In this document: one piece after another, positions 25,764 to 35,483 of the stretch
Layout: each line of letters starts with the position of its first letter
How positions within the stretch are numbered: the stretch's first letter is position 1
The notes under the pieces: model-generated
Database searches by the model: none
Told to the model about the DNA's origin: nothing
What the model saw: only the letters and a program-made list of their open reading frames with translations
DNA from: Lactococcus garvieae
GTDB lineage: Bacteria; Bacillota; Bacilli; Lactobacillales; Streptococcaceae
Direction of reading: 5' to 3'
Assembly (NCBI RefSeq): GCF_016027715.1
Contig: NZ_CP065691.1
Span: 777,954 to 841,953, forward strand
Length of the DNA stretch: 64,000 bases
Program-made: the position numbers and the translations under genes

Positions 25764-27071
25764 TCATGAATTAGCTTTTACTTCACTAGAATTCATAGCA
25801 ACTTTTGAGCTGCTTTTAGAATTCAAAATTAAGTTAAGAAGAATAGCGGAAACTGTACTTACGACAATCCCATTTGAAAGGAAGATTTGAGCCCAGTTTG
25901 GTAAACTAACAAAGAGATTACTTGAATTAAAACCGACTCCCATACCTACGGAAATGGCAACTATTAGTAAGTTTTGGTTATCTTTATAATCTACAGTACC
26001 AAGCATATTCACCCCTTGCATTGCAACCATACCAAACATGATGAGCATTGCTCCACCGAGTACGGGAACAGGAATCAGCTGGGCAATAGCGGCAAATTTA
26101 GGAATTAATCCCAAAACAATTAAAAATCCTGCAGTAAAATAGATAGGCTTACGTGATTTGATACCAGATAACTGTACTAAACCAACATTTTGTGAAAAGC
26201 CAGTATAAGGGAAAGTATTAAAGATACCACCAAGTAAAACCGCAAGACCTTCTGAGCGGTAACCATTACGTAAACGTTTTTCAGATAATTCTTCGCCAGT
26301 CAAATCAGACAAAGCTAAGTAAACGCCTGTTGATTCAACCATCGAAACGATAGCAATAATAATCATCATCAAACAGTCCACAAAGTAGAATCGAGGCATT
26401 GCCATACGGAATGGTACAGGCAAGTGTGCCCAAGGCGCTTGATTAATAGCTGAGAAATCAACCATATGCAAGCTGGCTGCTAAAAGGGTACCGGCCACTA
26501 AACCAATCAAAATGGCGATAGAACGAATAAACCCTTTCGCAAAAATATTAACCAATAGAATCACTAAAATTGTGAAAGCTGCTAAGAGCAAGCTATTAGT
26601 GGTAGGTGCCGCCTCGTTATTCCCCATATTACCAACCGCAACAGGAATTAAAGTCAAACCAATAGTTGTAATAACGGATCCCGTCACAAGTGGTGGGAAA
26701 AATTTGCGTATTTTAGAGAAAATCCCGGCAATAGCAATAACAAATACACCTGAAGCAATCAAAGCCCCAAACATAGCACCATCACCATGTTTTTGACCAA
26801 TAATAATGAGGGGTGCAACAGACTGAAATGCCACACCTAATACAACTGGTAGACCAATACCAAAATTCTTTGTCATCTTAAGTTGAAGCAATGTTGCTAA
26901 ACCACACATAAAGATGTCTGTCGAAATCAAATAAGTCAGCTGCAAAGCACTGTAATTAAGAGCAGATGCGATCATGATTGGGACTAAAATAGAACCTGAA
27001 TACATCGCAAGAAGATGCTGTAATCCAAGAACAGCAGCTTGACCATTGGCTTGTCTTTTTGTATTAAACAT
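25764..27071 (-). CDS. pbuX: Xanthine permease (NCS2 family)
   Basis: 435 residues with about 14 membrane segments. 'GLQHLLAMYSGSILVPIMIA' near the N-terminus is the NCS2 signature (His and following serine segment). 'ESTGVYLALSDLTG' and 'GYRSEGLAVLLGGIFNTFPY' in the middle carry the conserved acidic and QN/TG motifs, and 'SQNVGLVQLSG' follows. It imports xanthine by proton symport. It starts 5 nt after xpt and shares its riboswitch, as in the Bacillus xpt-pbuX operon. Confidence 0.93.
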   Translation of the reverse strand: MFNTKRQANGQAAVLGLQHLLAMYSGSILVPIMIASALNYSALQLTYLISTDIFMCGLATLLQLKMTKNFGIGLPVVLGVAFQSVAPLIIIGQKHGDGAMFGALIASGVFVIAIAGIFSKIRKFFPPLVTGSVITTIGLTLIPVAVGNMGNNEAAPTTNSLLLAAFTILVILLVNIFAKGFIRSIAILIGLVAGTLLAASLHMVDFSAINQAPWAHLPVPFRMAMPRFYFVDCLMMIIIAIVSMVESTGVYLALSDLTGEELSEKRLRNGYRSEGLAVLLGGIFNTFPYTGFSQNVGLVQLSGIKSRKPIYFTAGFLIVLGLIPKFAAIAQLIPVPVLGGAMLIMFGMVAMQGVNMLGTVDYKDNQNLLIVAISVGMGVGFNSSNLFVSLPNWAQIFLSNGIVVSTVSAILLNLILNSKSSSKVAMNSSEVKANS

Positions 27072-27076
27072 TTTTT

Positions 27077-27682
27077 CTATACCCCTTCTTCATCCCATGC
27101 AGCATCATCTGCTGGTGCAAAAACAACTTTTCCCGATTCAAATTTTTCAATACGTGCTAAAGAAGTCACAGGTAAGCCTTTGCTGATCAAGAGGTCACGG
27201 CCTGTTTGAAAGCTTTTCTCAATAACAATACCGATACCTGCCACTTTTGCACCTGCTTGTTGGATGAGCTCTTCAAGCCCCAGTGCGGCTTGACCATTCG
27301 CCAAGAAATCATCAACAAGCAATACAGTATCTGCTGAAGAAATAAATTTACGTGAAATAGAGACAGTTGAGGTTACTTGTTTTGTAAAGGAGAAAACTTC
27401 TGTTGTCAGTAATTCTTCATTCATCGTAATATTTTTAGATTTTTTAGCAAAAACCATGGGAACACCAAGCGCTTCAGCTGCATAAAGTGCTGGAGCAATA
27501 CCACTTGCTTCAATGGTTACGACTTTTGTAATGTTTTTATCTTTGTATACTTGAGCAAAACGGTGGCCGATTGCTTTCATAAGCTCGTAATCTACTTGGT
27601 GAGTAAGAAAGCTATCAACTTTTAAGACTTGATCCCCAAGAACTTGGCCGTCAACTGCGATACGATTTTCCAATAACTTCAT
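27077..27682 (-). CDS. xpt: Xanthine phosphoribosyltransferase
   Basis: 201 residues. The PRPP-binding motif is '[17 protein letters not shown]' (about 126-142). '[20 protein letters not shown]' at the N-terminus and '[20 protein letters not shown]' (about 60-79) match Xpt. It converts xanthine and PRPP to XMP, and works with the adjacent permease in purine salvage. An AGGAG box precedes the ATG. Transcription is controlled by the purine riboswitch and terminator in the ~250-nt leader. Confidence 0.96.
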   Translation of the reverse strand: MKLLENRIAVDGQVLGDQVLKVDSFLTHQVDYELMKAIGHRFAQVYKDKNITKVVTIEASGIAPALYAAEALGVPMVFAKKSKNITMNEELLTTEVFSFTKQVTSTVSISRKFISSADTVLLVDDFLANGQAALGLEELIQQAGAKVAGIGIVIEKSFQTGRDLLISKGLPVTSLARIEKFESGKVVFAPADDAAWDEEGV

Positions 27683-27733
27683 AACTTCTCCTATAATATT
27701 TTTACTTAAGAATTTTTAAAGGCTCTAAAATGC

Positions 27734-27760
27734 ACAAAAACTCTACCTTAGTAGGTAGAG
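27734..27760 (-). terminator. Riboswitch-controlled terminator upstream of xpt
   Basis: On the minus strand CTCTACCT pairs with AGGTAGAG around a 4-nt loop, followed by TTTTTGTGC. It lies ~90 nt downstream of the purine aptamer and ~50 nt before xpt: the expression platform. Confidence 0.85.
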
Positions 27761-27849
27761 TATTTCTAGACGACAAAAAGAAGATATTATTTATGTTTCT
27801 CTAAAAACACCTTCATGTTATCAGAGCTATACTTTACAAATAGAATCCT

Positions 27850-27912
27850 CTTATTGACCTGCCTTTACGGTGCAGGGTAGAAACACTTAGCCATATCCTA
27901 AGCATAAATAAG
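27850..27912 (-). promoter_or_regulatory. Purine riboswitch aptamer, guanine/xanthine type
   Basis: The minus strand has the full three-way junction: P1 CTTATT/AATAAG; the P2 stem GCTTAG/CTAAG with loop GATATGG; the invariant joining segment TTTCTACC; and the P3 loop ACCGTAAA. The discriminating base before the P1 3' strand (in GGTCAATAAG) is C, as in guanine-binding members, not U as in adenine ones. Purine binding should favour the downstream terminator and shut off xpt-pbuX. Confidence 0.93.
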
Positions 27913-27929
27913 ATTTTTAATATTGATAC

Positions 27930-27958
27930 AGTATAACTTATTTTATTCTTTTTATCAA
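27930..27958 (-). promoter_or_regulatory. xpt-pbuX promoter
   Basis: -35 TTGATA, 17-nt spacer, -10 TATACT on the minus strand, ~17 nt upstream of the aptamer. Confidence 0.7.
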
Positions 27959-28017
27959 GAAAATTTAGTAATAAATGAAATTTTTCCAAAGATTTATAAT
28001 TAATGTTCGGAAATCAC

Positions 28018-28734
28018 TTATTTTTTAGCTTCATTGATGAGTTGTGAAACTTCTTTTTTTGTCAAACGGCGGTAGCGACCCGCTACTAATCCATCAAGAC
28101 TTAATGGTCCATACTGCACGCGGCTCAGTTTTTGAACGGGTAATCCTACTGCTGCAAACATTTTTTTGACCTGATGGTTCTGTCCTTCGTGAATAGTCAA
28201 ACTTACGAGGGAGCTATTTTTAGCCTTGTCTTGTTTCATGATTTCGTAACGTGCAGGGCTGACCTTTTTACCTTCAATAGTCATCCCTAAAGTTAAAGGA
28301 CGCAGATTTTCTTTATTGGCTTGTCCTTCTACCTTGGCAATATAAACTTTTTCTACACCATGGCGTGGGTGGGTCATGAGGTTTGTGAACTCCCCATCGT
28401 TTGTCAAAAGCAAGAGTCCACTTGTATCCCAGTCAAGACGACCAACAGGATAGATACGTTCTTTTCCTGTAGGAAGTAAGTCCATAACTGTTTGACGTCC
28501 TTTATCATCACTAGAGCTTGAAATATAACCACGAGGTTTGTTGAGCATATAGTACACGGGTTCTTCATTGTAAACGGCGACACCATTGACTTCCACAACA
28601 TCACCAGATTCTACTTGGTAACCTAGGTTGGTCATTGGCACATTATTGACAGTAACTTTCCCTGATAAAATCAGTTCTTCTGCCTTACGTCGGCTGGCTA
28701 CACCTGCATGTGCCAAAAATTTGTTAATTCTCAT
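28018..28734 (-). CDS. rluB: 23S rRNA pseudouridine synthase RluB family
   Basis: 238 residues. An N-terminal S4 domain ('MRINKFLAHAGVASRRKAEE', 1-20) binds RNA. The catalytic Asp lies in 'PVGRLDWDTSGLLLLTNDG' (about 96-114), and 'EGQNHQVKKMFAAVGLPV' is the conserved C-terminal motif. It isomerises a uridine in 23S rRNA (E. coli RluB acts at U2605). It overlaps the scpB stop by ~10 nt and ends the condensin operon, a conserved order in streptococci and lactococci. Confidence 0.93.
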   Translation of the reverse strand: MRINKFLAHAGVASRRKAEELILSGKVTVNNVPMTNLGYQVESGDVVEVNGVAVYNEEPVYYMLNKPRGYISSSSDDKGRQTVMDLLPTGKERIYPVGRLDWDTSGLLLLTNDGEFTNLMTHPRHGVEKVYIAKVEGQANKENLRPLTLGMTIEGKKVSPARYEIMKQDKAKNSSLVSLTIHEGQNHQVKKMFAAVGLPVQKLSRVQYGPLSLDGLVAGRYRRLTKKEVSQLINEAKK

Positions 28735-29305
28735 TTATTTCCTCATTTTCATTTTCATTAAATAACACTTGATTTTCGCCTATAAATTGACTTTCATCGA
28801 CTTCTGGCAGCTCGGACAAATCATTAATTCCTATATAATCTAAGAAAAATTCTGTTGTCCCGTAGAGACCTGGTCGTCCAACTACTTCGAGTGTTCCTGT
28901 TTTTTCGACCAAATCATAAGCACGTAAAGTAGAAAGTGTCCCACTAGAATTTACGCCACGTAGTTGATCAATCTCTAATCGTGTAATCGGCTGCTTATAA
29001 GCAATAATAGAAAGAACTTCTAATGCTGAACGCGACAAACTTTGATTAAGCGGGGTTTTTGCATAGTTCTTCAGTATATCGGCAAAGATATCTTTTGTGG
29101 CCAGTTTATACTTTCCAGCTGTCTCAATGATTGTCAACGCAGACTCTTGGTCAGCTTGGTACTTATCAATGAGGCGTTCAATCTGTTGCTCACAAGCAAA
29201 CTTGCTCATCCCTGAAAGTTCTGAAAGTTGGTTCAGCTCAAGACCTTCTTCGCCTGCGACAAAGAGTAAAAGCTCAAGAGTAGCTGTCTTATTAAGATTA
29301 TTCAT
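28724..29305 (-). CDS. scpB: Segregation and condensation protein B
   Basis: 193 residues. Two winged-helix domains: the first about 5-75 ('LELLLFVAGEEGLELNQLSE'), the second about 90-160 containing 'ALEVLSIIAYKQPITRLEID' and 'GRPGLYGTTEFFLDYIGI', the hallmark of ScpB. The C-terminus is acidic. It binds ScpA and SMC to form bacterial condensin for chromosome segregation. It overlaps scpA by 8 nt at the start. Confidence 0.95.
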   Translation of the reverse strand: MNNLNKTATLELLLFVAGEEGLELNQLSELSGMSKFACEQQIERLIDKYQADQESALTIIETAGKYKLATKDIFADILKNYAKTPLNQSLSRSALEVLSIIAYKQPITRLEIDQLRGVNSSGTLSTLRAYDLVEKTGTLEVVGRPGLYGTTEFFLDYIGINDLSELPEVDESQFIGENQVLFNENENEEINEN

Positions 29306-30029
29306 CTTTCCCTTTTCCTTTTTCTAATAAAATTTCACCAAAAACATGATCCTGTGTGAAGGTTACTTGTTGTGTTTTCACCAGTTCTAGAAGGGCCATA
29401 AAAGTTGTTAAAAGTTCTTCTTTAGATGTTTTTTTTGAAAACAAAGAACTGAATTTGCACGATTTTCTCCTTGCAAAGAAACTCGACAGCTCAACAATCT
29501 TATCGGAAATGGAATACTTCTCTGCCTCTATCGTGGTGTTTTCATCGGTTACAGTCTGCTTATGAAGTTCTAACACATTGCTGAAAGCAAGAAAGAGATC
29601 AAGACTTGAGTGGTCTTGCAAAAGTACCGCATCTTCGCCGATAATTTCCGTTTTAGCCTTTGAGTAAAAATGGCTCCGTTTTTCATGCATCTGAGCAATG
29701 TCTTGCGAGAGCGCCTTATATTTTCGATATTCGTCAATCTGAGCTAAGAGATCCTGCTCTAGTTGTTCAGTATCCTCAATAAATTCTTCCGCAACTGTGG
29801 GGAGCAAACGTCTGGATTTAATCAGCATAAGCTGACTAGCCATAACCATATATTCACCGGCTATTTCTAGCTCCAAAGTCTTCATCGTTTTCAAAAAATT
29901 GAGATATTGCTCAATGATTGGGACCAAGGGCACTTCAAAAATATCAACCTTGTACTGGCCAACTAAGTGCAAAAGTAAATCTAACGGGCCTTCAAAGTCA
30001 TTGATTTTAATCTGTATTTCTTCAGTCAT
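29298..30029 (-). CDS. scpA: Segregation and condensation protein A (kleisin)
   Basis: 243 residues. The N-terminal kleisin segment '[20 protein letters not shown]' (about 10-30) contacts the SMC neck. '[18 protein letters not shown]' follows at about 80-97, and a C-terminal winged helix ('VTFLALLELVK'-like part '[20 protein letters not shown]') binds the SMC head. The middle is a charged helix. Its ATG overlaps the stop of the XerD-like gene (ATGA). Part of the condensin operon. Confidence 0.95.
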   Translation of the reverse strand: MTEEIQIKINDFEGPLDLLLHLVGQYKVDIFEVPLVPIIEQYLNFLKTMKTLELEIAGEYMVMASQLMLIKSRRLLPTVAEEFIEDTEQLEQDLLAQIDEYRKYKALSQDIAQMHEKRSHFYSKAKTEIIGEDAVLLQDHSSLDLFLAFSNVLELHKQTVTDENTTIEAEKYSISDKIVELSSFFARRKSCKFSSLFSKKTSKEELLTTFMALLELVKTQQVTFTQDHVFGEILLEKGKGKDE

Positions 30030-30736
30030 TTGTAATATTTTTCTAAGGTCGTCGTTGTCGATAAGCCTAAAGCTTCTGCAAGCTCGTAGACAGTTTTACC
30101 TGCTCGAACTTGTTGCAAAATATATTGCTCTCGCAACTCTTTTGCAGTCAAATCTGTGTATTTTTTTAGTTCTAAATAGAGAAATTGACGTGATTTAGTA
30201 AAAAGTTCATCCGCATTATTGATGCGCTGTGTATATAGAGCAAACTTATCCCGAATCGGTAGCACACGCTTCAAACCCGCTTTTTCTACTGTGAGAATTT
30301 TAAATTTCCAGTTAAAGTTTTCCCATCGGAGTTGCTGTATCTCTGAAAAAGTCAAACCAAACTCAAGGATTAAGAAAGCTAAAAAATGTCCTGGCGACGT
30401 GATGGGACGATAAACCAAGGATAAGTTCTTAATTTCTGCTTTCTGCTTAGTTTCTTTCTTAACTGCCTCGACCTGCTGAATTTTATGGTACTCTTTAAGC
30501 AAGTTCTTATCATATAAATAAAGTAGAAACTGATTTGCGCTAGATATTTTGCGTCGTTGGGCTGATGGTGCCAATTTTTTTAAGGATTGACGATAAAGCA
30601 GCAGGGATTCTCGTGAAAGAGTCCTCTTTTCAAAAAATTCAGTGAAGTTGCGTAAATCATAAAGATAATTTGATCTTGTATTTTCAGAGAAATTTTTACT
30701 GGCTAAAAAATTAGGAATTTCGTTCGATAATATCAT
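30026..30736 (-). CDS. XerD-like tyrosine recombinase homologue lacking catalytic residues
   Basis: About 236 residues from ATG 30736 ('[20 protein letters not shown]'); an upstream in-frame extension runs further into the CBS gene. The N-terminal SAM-like domain ('[17 protein letters not shown]') and C-terminal integrase-fold domain are recognisable. The first catalytic arginine motif (usually GLRxSE) reads FGLTFSEI, and the H-x-x-R box is replaced by 'AKELREQYI'. A final Tyr remains in 'LEKYYK'. It probably does not recombine DNA. The gene sits upstream of scpA in streptococci and lactococci, suggesting a chromosome-related role. Confidence 0.85.
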   Translation of the reverse strand: MILSNEIPNFLASKNFSENTRSNYLYDLRNFTEFFEKRTLSRESLLLYRQSLKKLAPSAQRRKISSANQFLLYLYDKNLLKEYHKIQQVEAVKKETKQKAEIKNLSLVYRPITSPGHFLAFLILEFGLTFSEIQQLRWENFNWKFKILTVEKAGLKRVLPIRDKFALYTQRINNADELFTKSRQFLYLELKKYTDLTAKELREQYILQQVRAGKTVYELAEALGLSTTTTLEKYYK

Positions 30737-31175
30737 AGTTTTTACTAAATTCATGGGCAAAAGCATTAATCGCTTTTAGAATTTCTTGGCGCGCAATGAT
30801 GCCAACGAATTCTGTTCTTTTTACAACTGGTAAGAAGGGCTCTTTAACCAACTTATGCAAAATTTCTTCAAGTGGTGCTGACGGCGTAACTGTCTCTATC
30901 TCCGTGTCCACAATTTCCGAAATTGGTGTGTTCATTGATTTTTCATAGAAGAAATCCTCTCCCATTTCAAATTCAACAATATCTGCAAGTCCAACAACTC
31001 CAACATATTCTTTATCTTTAGTAAGCACGGGCACTCTAGAGTACTTATACTGACTCAATAATAGTTTTGCATGAGAAATATTATGTTCATCACACAAAAT
31101 GGCCACATCCTCAGCAGACTTTATAAAAGTCTCGCTCTGCTCTAAAAAATATTTTTCAATAGCTTTATCAATCAT
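30711..31175 (-). CDS. cbpB: CBS-domain protein (CbpB/YkuL type)
   Basis: 154 residues made almost entirely of two CBS motifs: about 15-75 ('[20 protein letters not shown]') and 85-145 ('[20 protein letters not shown]'). In Firmicutes, stand-alone proteins of this type bind cyclic di-AMP (CbpB of Listeria, DarB of Bacillus) and signal to the stringent-response enzyme. Ligand binding here is inferred from the family. It lies between the phosphodiesterase and XerD-like genes and is likely cotranscribed. Confidence 0.82.
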   Translation of the reverse strand: MIDKAIEKYFLEQSETFIKSAEDVAILCDEHNISHAKLLLSQYKYSRVPVLTKDKEYVGVVGLADIVEFEMGEDFFYEKSMNTPISEIVDTEIETVTPSAPLEEILHKLVKEPFLPVVKRTEFVGIIARQEILKAINAFAHEFSKNYDIIERNS

Positions 31176-31195
31176 TTTCCACGCTACCTCTTTTT

Positions 31196-31705
31196 CTAAA
31201 GGTCAAAAGTAAACTGCAGACCTGGGATTTCCTGATGTTGTAAATCATGATAAGAAACCTTGTAGGAATCTTCAAGAATTGTAACAACAGCATACATTTT
31301 AATATTTATATCACCACGTGGCTGACTCACTGAGCCAGGGTTGATATATAGCGTTTTTCCTATGATCTGTGCGACAGGCCGATGAATATGCCCAAAGAGT
31401 GCAATGTCTGCTCCCTTTTCTTCCGCAAAATAAGAATAACGGTCAAGTCCAAGGCCAACATAATACTGGTGGCCGTGCGCAATGAGAACTTTCTTTCCCT
31501 CTACATCAACAAGCTGCACTTGGGCATAACCCTCATCGTAGTCACAGTTTCCTGCTACTACTGTGATACCTTGCCAGATATCATCGCTACTTGGCAATTC
31601 AGAATCGCCACAATGAAATAATGCTGAAGCTGTGCCTTCATACTTGTCTTTGATTTTTTTGACTACTTCACGATCAGTATGTGAATCACTCATTACGATA
31701 AACAT
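31196..31705 (-). CDS. YfcE/MJ0936-type metallophosphoesterase
   Basis: 169 residues with the metal ligands of the calcineurin-like family in order: 'MSDSHTDRE' (4-12), 'HCGDSELP' (~36), 'VVAGNCDYD' (~52), 'IAHGHQYYVG' (~80) and 'LFGHIHRPVAQ' (~104). Relatives are Mn-dependent phosphodiesterases of uncertain physiological substrate. A strong AAAGGAG box precedes the ATG. It lies ~30 nt downstream of the racemase/RdgB fusion in a conserved streptococcal order. Confidence 0.9.
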   Translation of the reverse strand: MFIVMSDSHTDREVVKKIKDKYEGTASALFHCGDSELPSSDDIWQGITVVAGNCDYDEGYAQVQLVDVEGKKVLIAHGHQYYVGLGLDRYSYFAEEKGADIALFGHIHRPVAQIIGKTLYINPGSVSQPRGDINIKMYAVVTILEDSYKVSYHDLQHQEIPGLQFTFDL

Positions 31706-31738
31706 TGAAGGCTCCTTTCAGCTCATCATCTAACTTTT

Positions 31739-33151
31739 TTATTTTTTGAGATTGTCCATCCATTCTGGTAACTCAGCCATTAATTTTTTTAAGGCTTGGC
31801 CACGATGTGATGCTGTATTTTTTTCTTCAGCAGAGAGTTGAGCCGCACTTCTGTCTGATTCCCCAACTAAAAAGATAGGATCATAGCCAAAGCCATTTTC
31901 TCCTTGTGGTGTTAAACCAATGCGTCCTTGCCAATCCGCTTCCACAACTAAGCTTTCGTTATTTGGATAAGCAGCTACCAACGTTGTATGAAAATGGGCA
32001 GTACGTCGCTCCGGAGTGATTGCCGTTGAGGCAAGCTCATGGAGAAGTTTTGCATTATTCTCCTCATCTGTTGGATCAGGTCCCGCAAAACGGTGGCTCC
32101 AAACTCCTGGCAAGCCGCCTAAAACATCGACACATAGGCCTGAATCATCTCCGATAACTACTTCTCCTGTAATCTCAGCGATTTGTTCTGCTTTCAAACG
32201 TGCATTTTCTTCAAAGGTCATCCCTGTTTCTTCGATGTCTGGGAGTTCGGGATAATCTTTTAAGTTTTTGATTTTATAGCCAAATTCTTCAAATAAATCT
32301 TTGAATTCACGGGTTTTTCCATCATTACGGGTGGCAATAAGCAATGTTTTCTCTGCAGAAAATTCTGTATGCTCAGCAACTATCTTTCCAGTTCCTAGCC
32401 ATCTGTCAGCTATTGCTTGAAACTCTGCTGCTTCACCTGTTGTATAAAAGCGATGATGGATAGTGTCACGCTCTTCACCATTTAAGACAAAGTAATTAAG
32501 CAAGACAGTCACATCTCGTACTGTTTCCGAACCACTATCAATAAGTTGAACATCGGGGCCCATCTCTTTTTGGATAAGCTTACGCAAAAGAGGGTAGTGT
32601 GTACATCCTAAAATCAATGTATCCACTTTACCAACCATTGGTTTTAAAGCTTCAGCCACGATACCTTTTGCTGCTTCTGAATCTGCACCATTTGATTCCA
32701 CAAGAGTAACAAACTCAGGACAAGCTAGGCTAAGTACGTCAACACTTGATGATTTGAACTGAATAACTTTACGGTATTGATCCGATTTTACCGTCGCTTG
32801 GGTTGCAATAACGCCTACTTTCTTGTTGACTGTCTTTTGAATAGCACTTGAGCCTCCAGATAAAATCACACCAATAACTGGAATATCGAGAGCTGCTCTT
32901 ACTTCATCAATAGCAACTGCTGTTGCGGTATTACAAGCAAAGACAATCATTTTTACGTTTTTAGAAAGCAAAAAATTGACCATATCCCAAGTGAAAGCAG
33001 TAATCTGCTCATTCGAGCGTGGCCCGTAAGGCGCACGTTGCGTATCACCGATATAGACAATTTCTTCGTTTGGTAATTGTCGGAGAATCTCGCGAACAAC
33101 GGTCAAGCCTCCAACTCCTGAATCTAGTAAGCCAATAGGTCTGTTGTCCAT
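31739..33151 (-). CDS. Fused glutamate racemase and RdgB/HAM1 dITP/XTP pyrophosphatase
   Basis: 470 residues from ATG 33151 (GGAGG box 5-6 nt upstream; the upstream TTG lies on that box). Residues 1-~265 are glutamate racemase: '[17 protein letters not shown]', catalytic Cys73 in FACNTAT and Cys183 in LGCTHYP, which make D-glutamate for peptidoglycan. Residues ~268-470 are RdgB: '[13 protein letters not shown]', '[20 protein letters not shown]' (Asp336 region) and '[11 protein letters not shown]', which remove ITP/XTP from the nucleotide pool. The two are separate adjacent genes in many relatives. Here the racemase stop is gone and both active sites look intact. Confidence 0.93.
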   Translation of the reverse strand: MDNRPIGLLDSGVGGLTVVREILRQLPNEEIVYIGDTQRAPYGPRSNEQITAFTWDMVNFLLSKNVKMIVFACNTATAVAIDEVRAALDIPVIGVILSGGSSAIQKTVNKKVGVIATQATVKSDQYRKVIQFKSSSVDVLSLACPEFVTLVESNGADSEAAKGIVAEALKPMVGKVDTLILGCTHYPLLRKLIQKEMGPDVQLIDSGSETVRDVTVLLNYFVLNGEERDTIHHRFYTTGEAAEFQAIADRWLGTGKIVAEHTEFSAEKTLLIATRNDGKTREFKDLFEEFGYKIKNLKDYPELPDIEETGMTFEENARLKAEQIAEITGEVVIGDDSGLCVDVLGGLPGVWSHRFAGPDPTDEENNAKLLHELASTAITPERRTAHFHTTLVAAYPNNESLVVEADWQGRIGLTPQGENGFGYDPIFLVGESDRSAAQLSAEEKNTASHRGQALKKLMAELPEWMDNLKK

Positions 33152-33177
33152 AAACACCTCCAAAATTTACATTTTTC

Positions 33178-33417
33178 TTATTTTTTCTTAGTATCAGCTT
33201 GTTTTGCTGCGCTACGAATTTGACGAAGTACTTGTTGTACTTGTGCTTCTGATGGTTTACGTCCCATTGACCCCATCATCATACGCACTGCATCTTCATT
33301 TAATGGTGGGTTATCCATCAAAAGCTTTTTAGTTTGACGTTGGGTAAACCATGCACCACCAGCGAAACCAGCAATAGCAAAGACAATCATAAGTAAAATT
33401 GCAACAAATAAATTCAT
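33178..33417 (-). CDS. YneF family (UPF0154) small membrane protein
   Basis: 79 residues. An N-terminal membrane helix ('AILLMIVFAIAGFAGGAWFT', about 5-24) is followed by 'MDNPPLNEDAVRMMMGSMGR', the conserved block of the YneF family, and a lysine-rich tail. The function is unknown. An AGGAG box precedes the ATG, and the racemase fusion follows 27 nt downstream. Confidence 0.9.
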   Translation of the reverse strand: MNLFVAILLMIVFAIAGFAGGAWFTQRQTKKLLMDNPPLNEDAVRMMMGSMGRKPSEAQVQQVLRQIRSAAKQADTKKK

Positions 33418-33537
33418 TAATACTCTCCTACATGAAAGCTATAAAATCGCTTTCGTAATTTTTACTCCTTATTATACCAAATTTAGAACCATTTGTCAGC
33501 TGTACGTTTCTTTTATACTTTTTGAAACAAAGATTCC

Positions 33538-34560
33538 TTAATTAACCTTGTAAATCCATCCCTCTGGTGCTTCTTTGTCACCAAATTGTATACCAACCAA
33601 CTCCTCATAGAGTTTTTGAGTGACAGGTCCAACTTCAGTTTCTGAATAAAAGACGTGGTGCTTTTCTTGATCATCAATAGCGCCTATCGGCGAAATTACA
33701 GCTGCAGTCCCACAAGCCCCAGCCTCTACAAAATCATCCAACTGATCAACAAAAACGTCTCCCTCAATAGCTTTCAAGCCCAAGCGCTCTTCTGCTAACT
33801 GTAGCAATGAGTATTTAGTAATTGAAGGTAAGATAGAAGGACTCAGTGGTGTAATAAATTCGTTGTTTTTAGTAATCCCGAAGAAGTTCGCAGCTCCAAC
33901 CTCTTCAATCTTTGTATGTGTTGCTGGATCGAGATAGATTACATCTGAATAACCTGCTTCATGTGCTTTTTGGCCAGGCTCAATAGATGCTGCATAATTT
34001 CCCCCAACTTTTGCAGCGCCTGTTCCGTGTGGAGCTGCACGATCATAGTCACGCGACACAAGGAAGTTTGTAGGCATAAGTCCACCTTTAAAGTAAGAAC
34101 CTACAGGTACAGCAAAGATAGTAAAAATATACTCATCAGCGGGTTTAACTCCGACAAGACCACCCACACCAATCAGCAACGGGCGGAGATAGAGAGTCGC
34201 TCCTGTACCATAAGGAGGGACAAAGTCTTCATTTGCCTTAACGACTTGTTTCACTGCATCAATAAACTTCTCTGTAGGAACTTCAGCCATGCGCAAACGA
34301 CGTGCGGTTGCTTGCAGACGTTCAGCATTCCGATCGGGACGGAAAAGGTTAATATCGCCAGATTTTGTACGGTAGGCTTTCAGCCCTTCAAAACCTTGCT
34401 GCCCATAATGAAGAGCTGGCGAGCCTTCTGAGATATGCAAGGTTGCATCTCCTGTTAGGCTACCCTCATCCCATTTTCCATCTTTAAAGTGCGAAATGTA
34501 GCGAAACGGTAGTTCTCGATAATCAAAACCTAAGTTTTCCCAGTCTATGTCAATCGTCAT
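33538..34560 (-). CDS. ilvE: Branched-chain amino acid aminotransferase
   Basis: 340 residues. A fold-type IV PLP enzyme: 'LHYGQQGFEGLKAYRTKSGD' near 50-70, PLP lysine in 'GTGAAKVGGNYAAS' (~190), 'IEEVGAANFFGI' (~218) and 'VFVDQLDDFVEAGACGTAAV' near 270. It interconverts Leu, Ile and Val with their keto acids. In lactococci (BcaT) this starts catabolism to flavour compounds as well as biosynthesis. Monocistronic, divergent from the MscS-type gene. Confidence 0.95.
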   Translation of the reverse strand: MTIDIDWENLGFDYRELPFRYISHFKDGKWDEGSLTGDATLHISEGSPALHYGQQGFEGLKAYRTKSGDINLFRPDRNAERLQATARRLRMAEVPTEKFIDAVKQVVKANEDFVPPYGTGATLYLRPLLIGVGGLVGVKPADEYIFTIFAVPVGSYFKGGLMPTNFLVSRDYDRAAPHGTGAAKVGGNYAASIEPGQKAHEAGYSDVIYLDPATHTKIEEVGAANFFGITKNNEFITPLSPSILPSITKYSLLQLAEERLGLKAIEGDVFVDQLDDFVEAGACGTAAVISPIGAIDDQEKHHVFYSETEVGPVTQKLYEELVGIQFGDKEAPEGWIYKVN

Positions 34561-34709
34561 TGTACTTTATCCCCCATGTTTACTGACTTTTTTCTCCCAA
34601 ATAAGCTTGCTGCATACAAAGCTTCGGGTATTTGTTATAATTATTTATTATAAGCTATTTTGAATGTGATTTCAATATAAATTCAGAAAATTATAGAAAT
34701 GGAAATAAA

Positions 34710-35456
34710 ATGAACATTCTTAGAATCAACTTTCAAGAGTTAGGACAACTTCTGCTTGATAAATTAATTTATATCTTTTTAGTGAGTCTTCTCTTTTTTG
34801 TGTTATACCGTATTAGTGCACGAATAGTAGACTACCTCTTTAAAAATTATAGTAAGCGTTCTTGGGCCGATACTTCACGTATCATGACTTTGGCCCGCTT
34901 AACCAAGAGTGGCTTAAACTACTTGACTGTTTTCCTATGGATATATACGACCTTGTCTCTACTCGGGGTTCCTGTGGCGAGTGTCCTTGCAGGCGCCGGT
35001 ATTCTCGGTGTTGCTCTCGGTTTTGCTGGTCGAGATCTCGTTGCGGATATTATCAATGGTTTCTTTATTATTGTTGAACACCAAATCAACGTGGGCGACT
35101 GGATACGTTTTGAAAATTTAGATATAGAAGGCGAAGTCACAGCAGTTGGTATACGTTCCATCACTTTGATTTCAGATGATGGAGCCACAGCTTTTATCCC
35201 CAATCGGAATATCGAGTCTCTCAAAAATTTCTCATATAAAGATCGAACTATGAATCTGGATATCCCTGTTACCGCAGATAATTTGGAAGAAATGAAGGAT
35301 AGGATTTTGCAAGTGAATGCGGACTATCCTCAAGTTGCCTATAACGGCATCATCACACATGAGCAAAATATCTTTATCCGAAGTCGCTTAACGGCTGGTT
35401 TAGAAGAGATAAACGCCTTACGCATGGAAATCATGAGCAAATACTATACAAAATAA
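34710..35456 (+). CDS. Small-conductance mechanosensitive channel (MscS family)
   Basis: 248 residues. Membrane helices at about 15-35, 65-85 and 88-115; the third is the glycine/alanine-rich pore helix 'ASVLAGAGILGVALGFAGRD'. The beta domain follows with 'GFFIIVEHQINVGDWIRFEN' and 'TLISDDGATAFIPNRNIESL'. Such channels open under membrane tension to release solutes on osmotic downshock. The ribosome site is modest (ATGGAA). It ends at a terminator shared with the convergent rnhB. Confidence 0.92.
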   Translation: MNILRINFQELGQLLLDKLIYIFLVSLLFFVLYRISARIVDYLFKNYSKRSWADTSRIMTLARLTKSGLNYLTVFLWIYTTLSLLGVPVASVLAGAGILGVALGFAGRDLVADIINGFFIIVEHQINVGDWIRFENLDIEGEVTAVGIRSITLISDDGATAFIPNRNIESLKNFSYKDRTMNLDIPVTADNLEEMKDRILQVNADYPQVAYNGIITHEQNIFIRSRLTAGLEEINALRMEIMSKYYTK

Positions 35457-35483
35457 GCAGGTCTTTACGACCTGCTTATTTTT
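35451..35483. terminator. Bidirectional terminator between mscS-like gene and rnhB
   Basis: 13-bp stem AAATAAGCAGGTC/GACCTGCTTATTT with a 5-nt loop, A/T-rich on both sides. It overlaps both stop regions. Confidence 0.88.
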
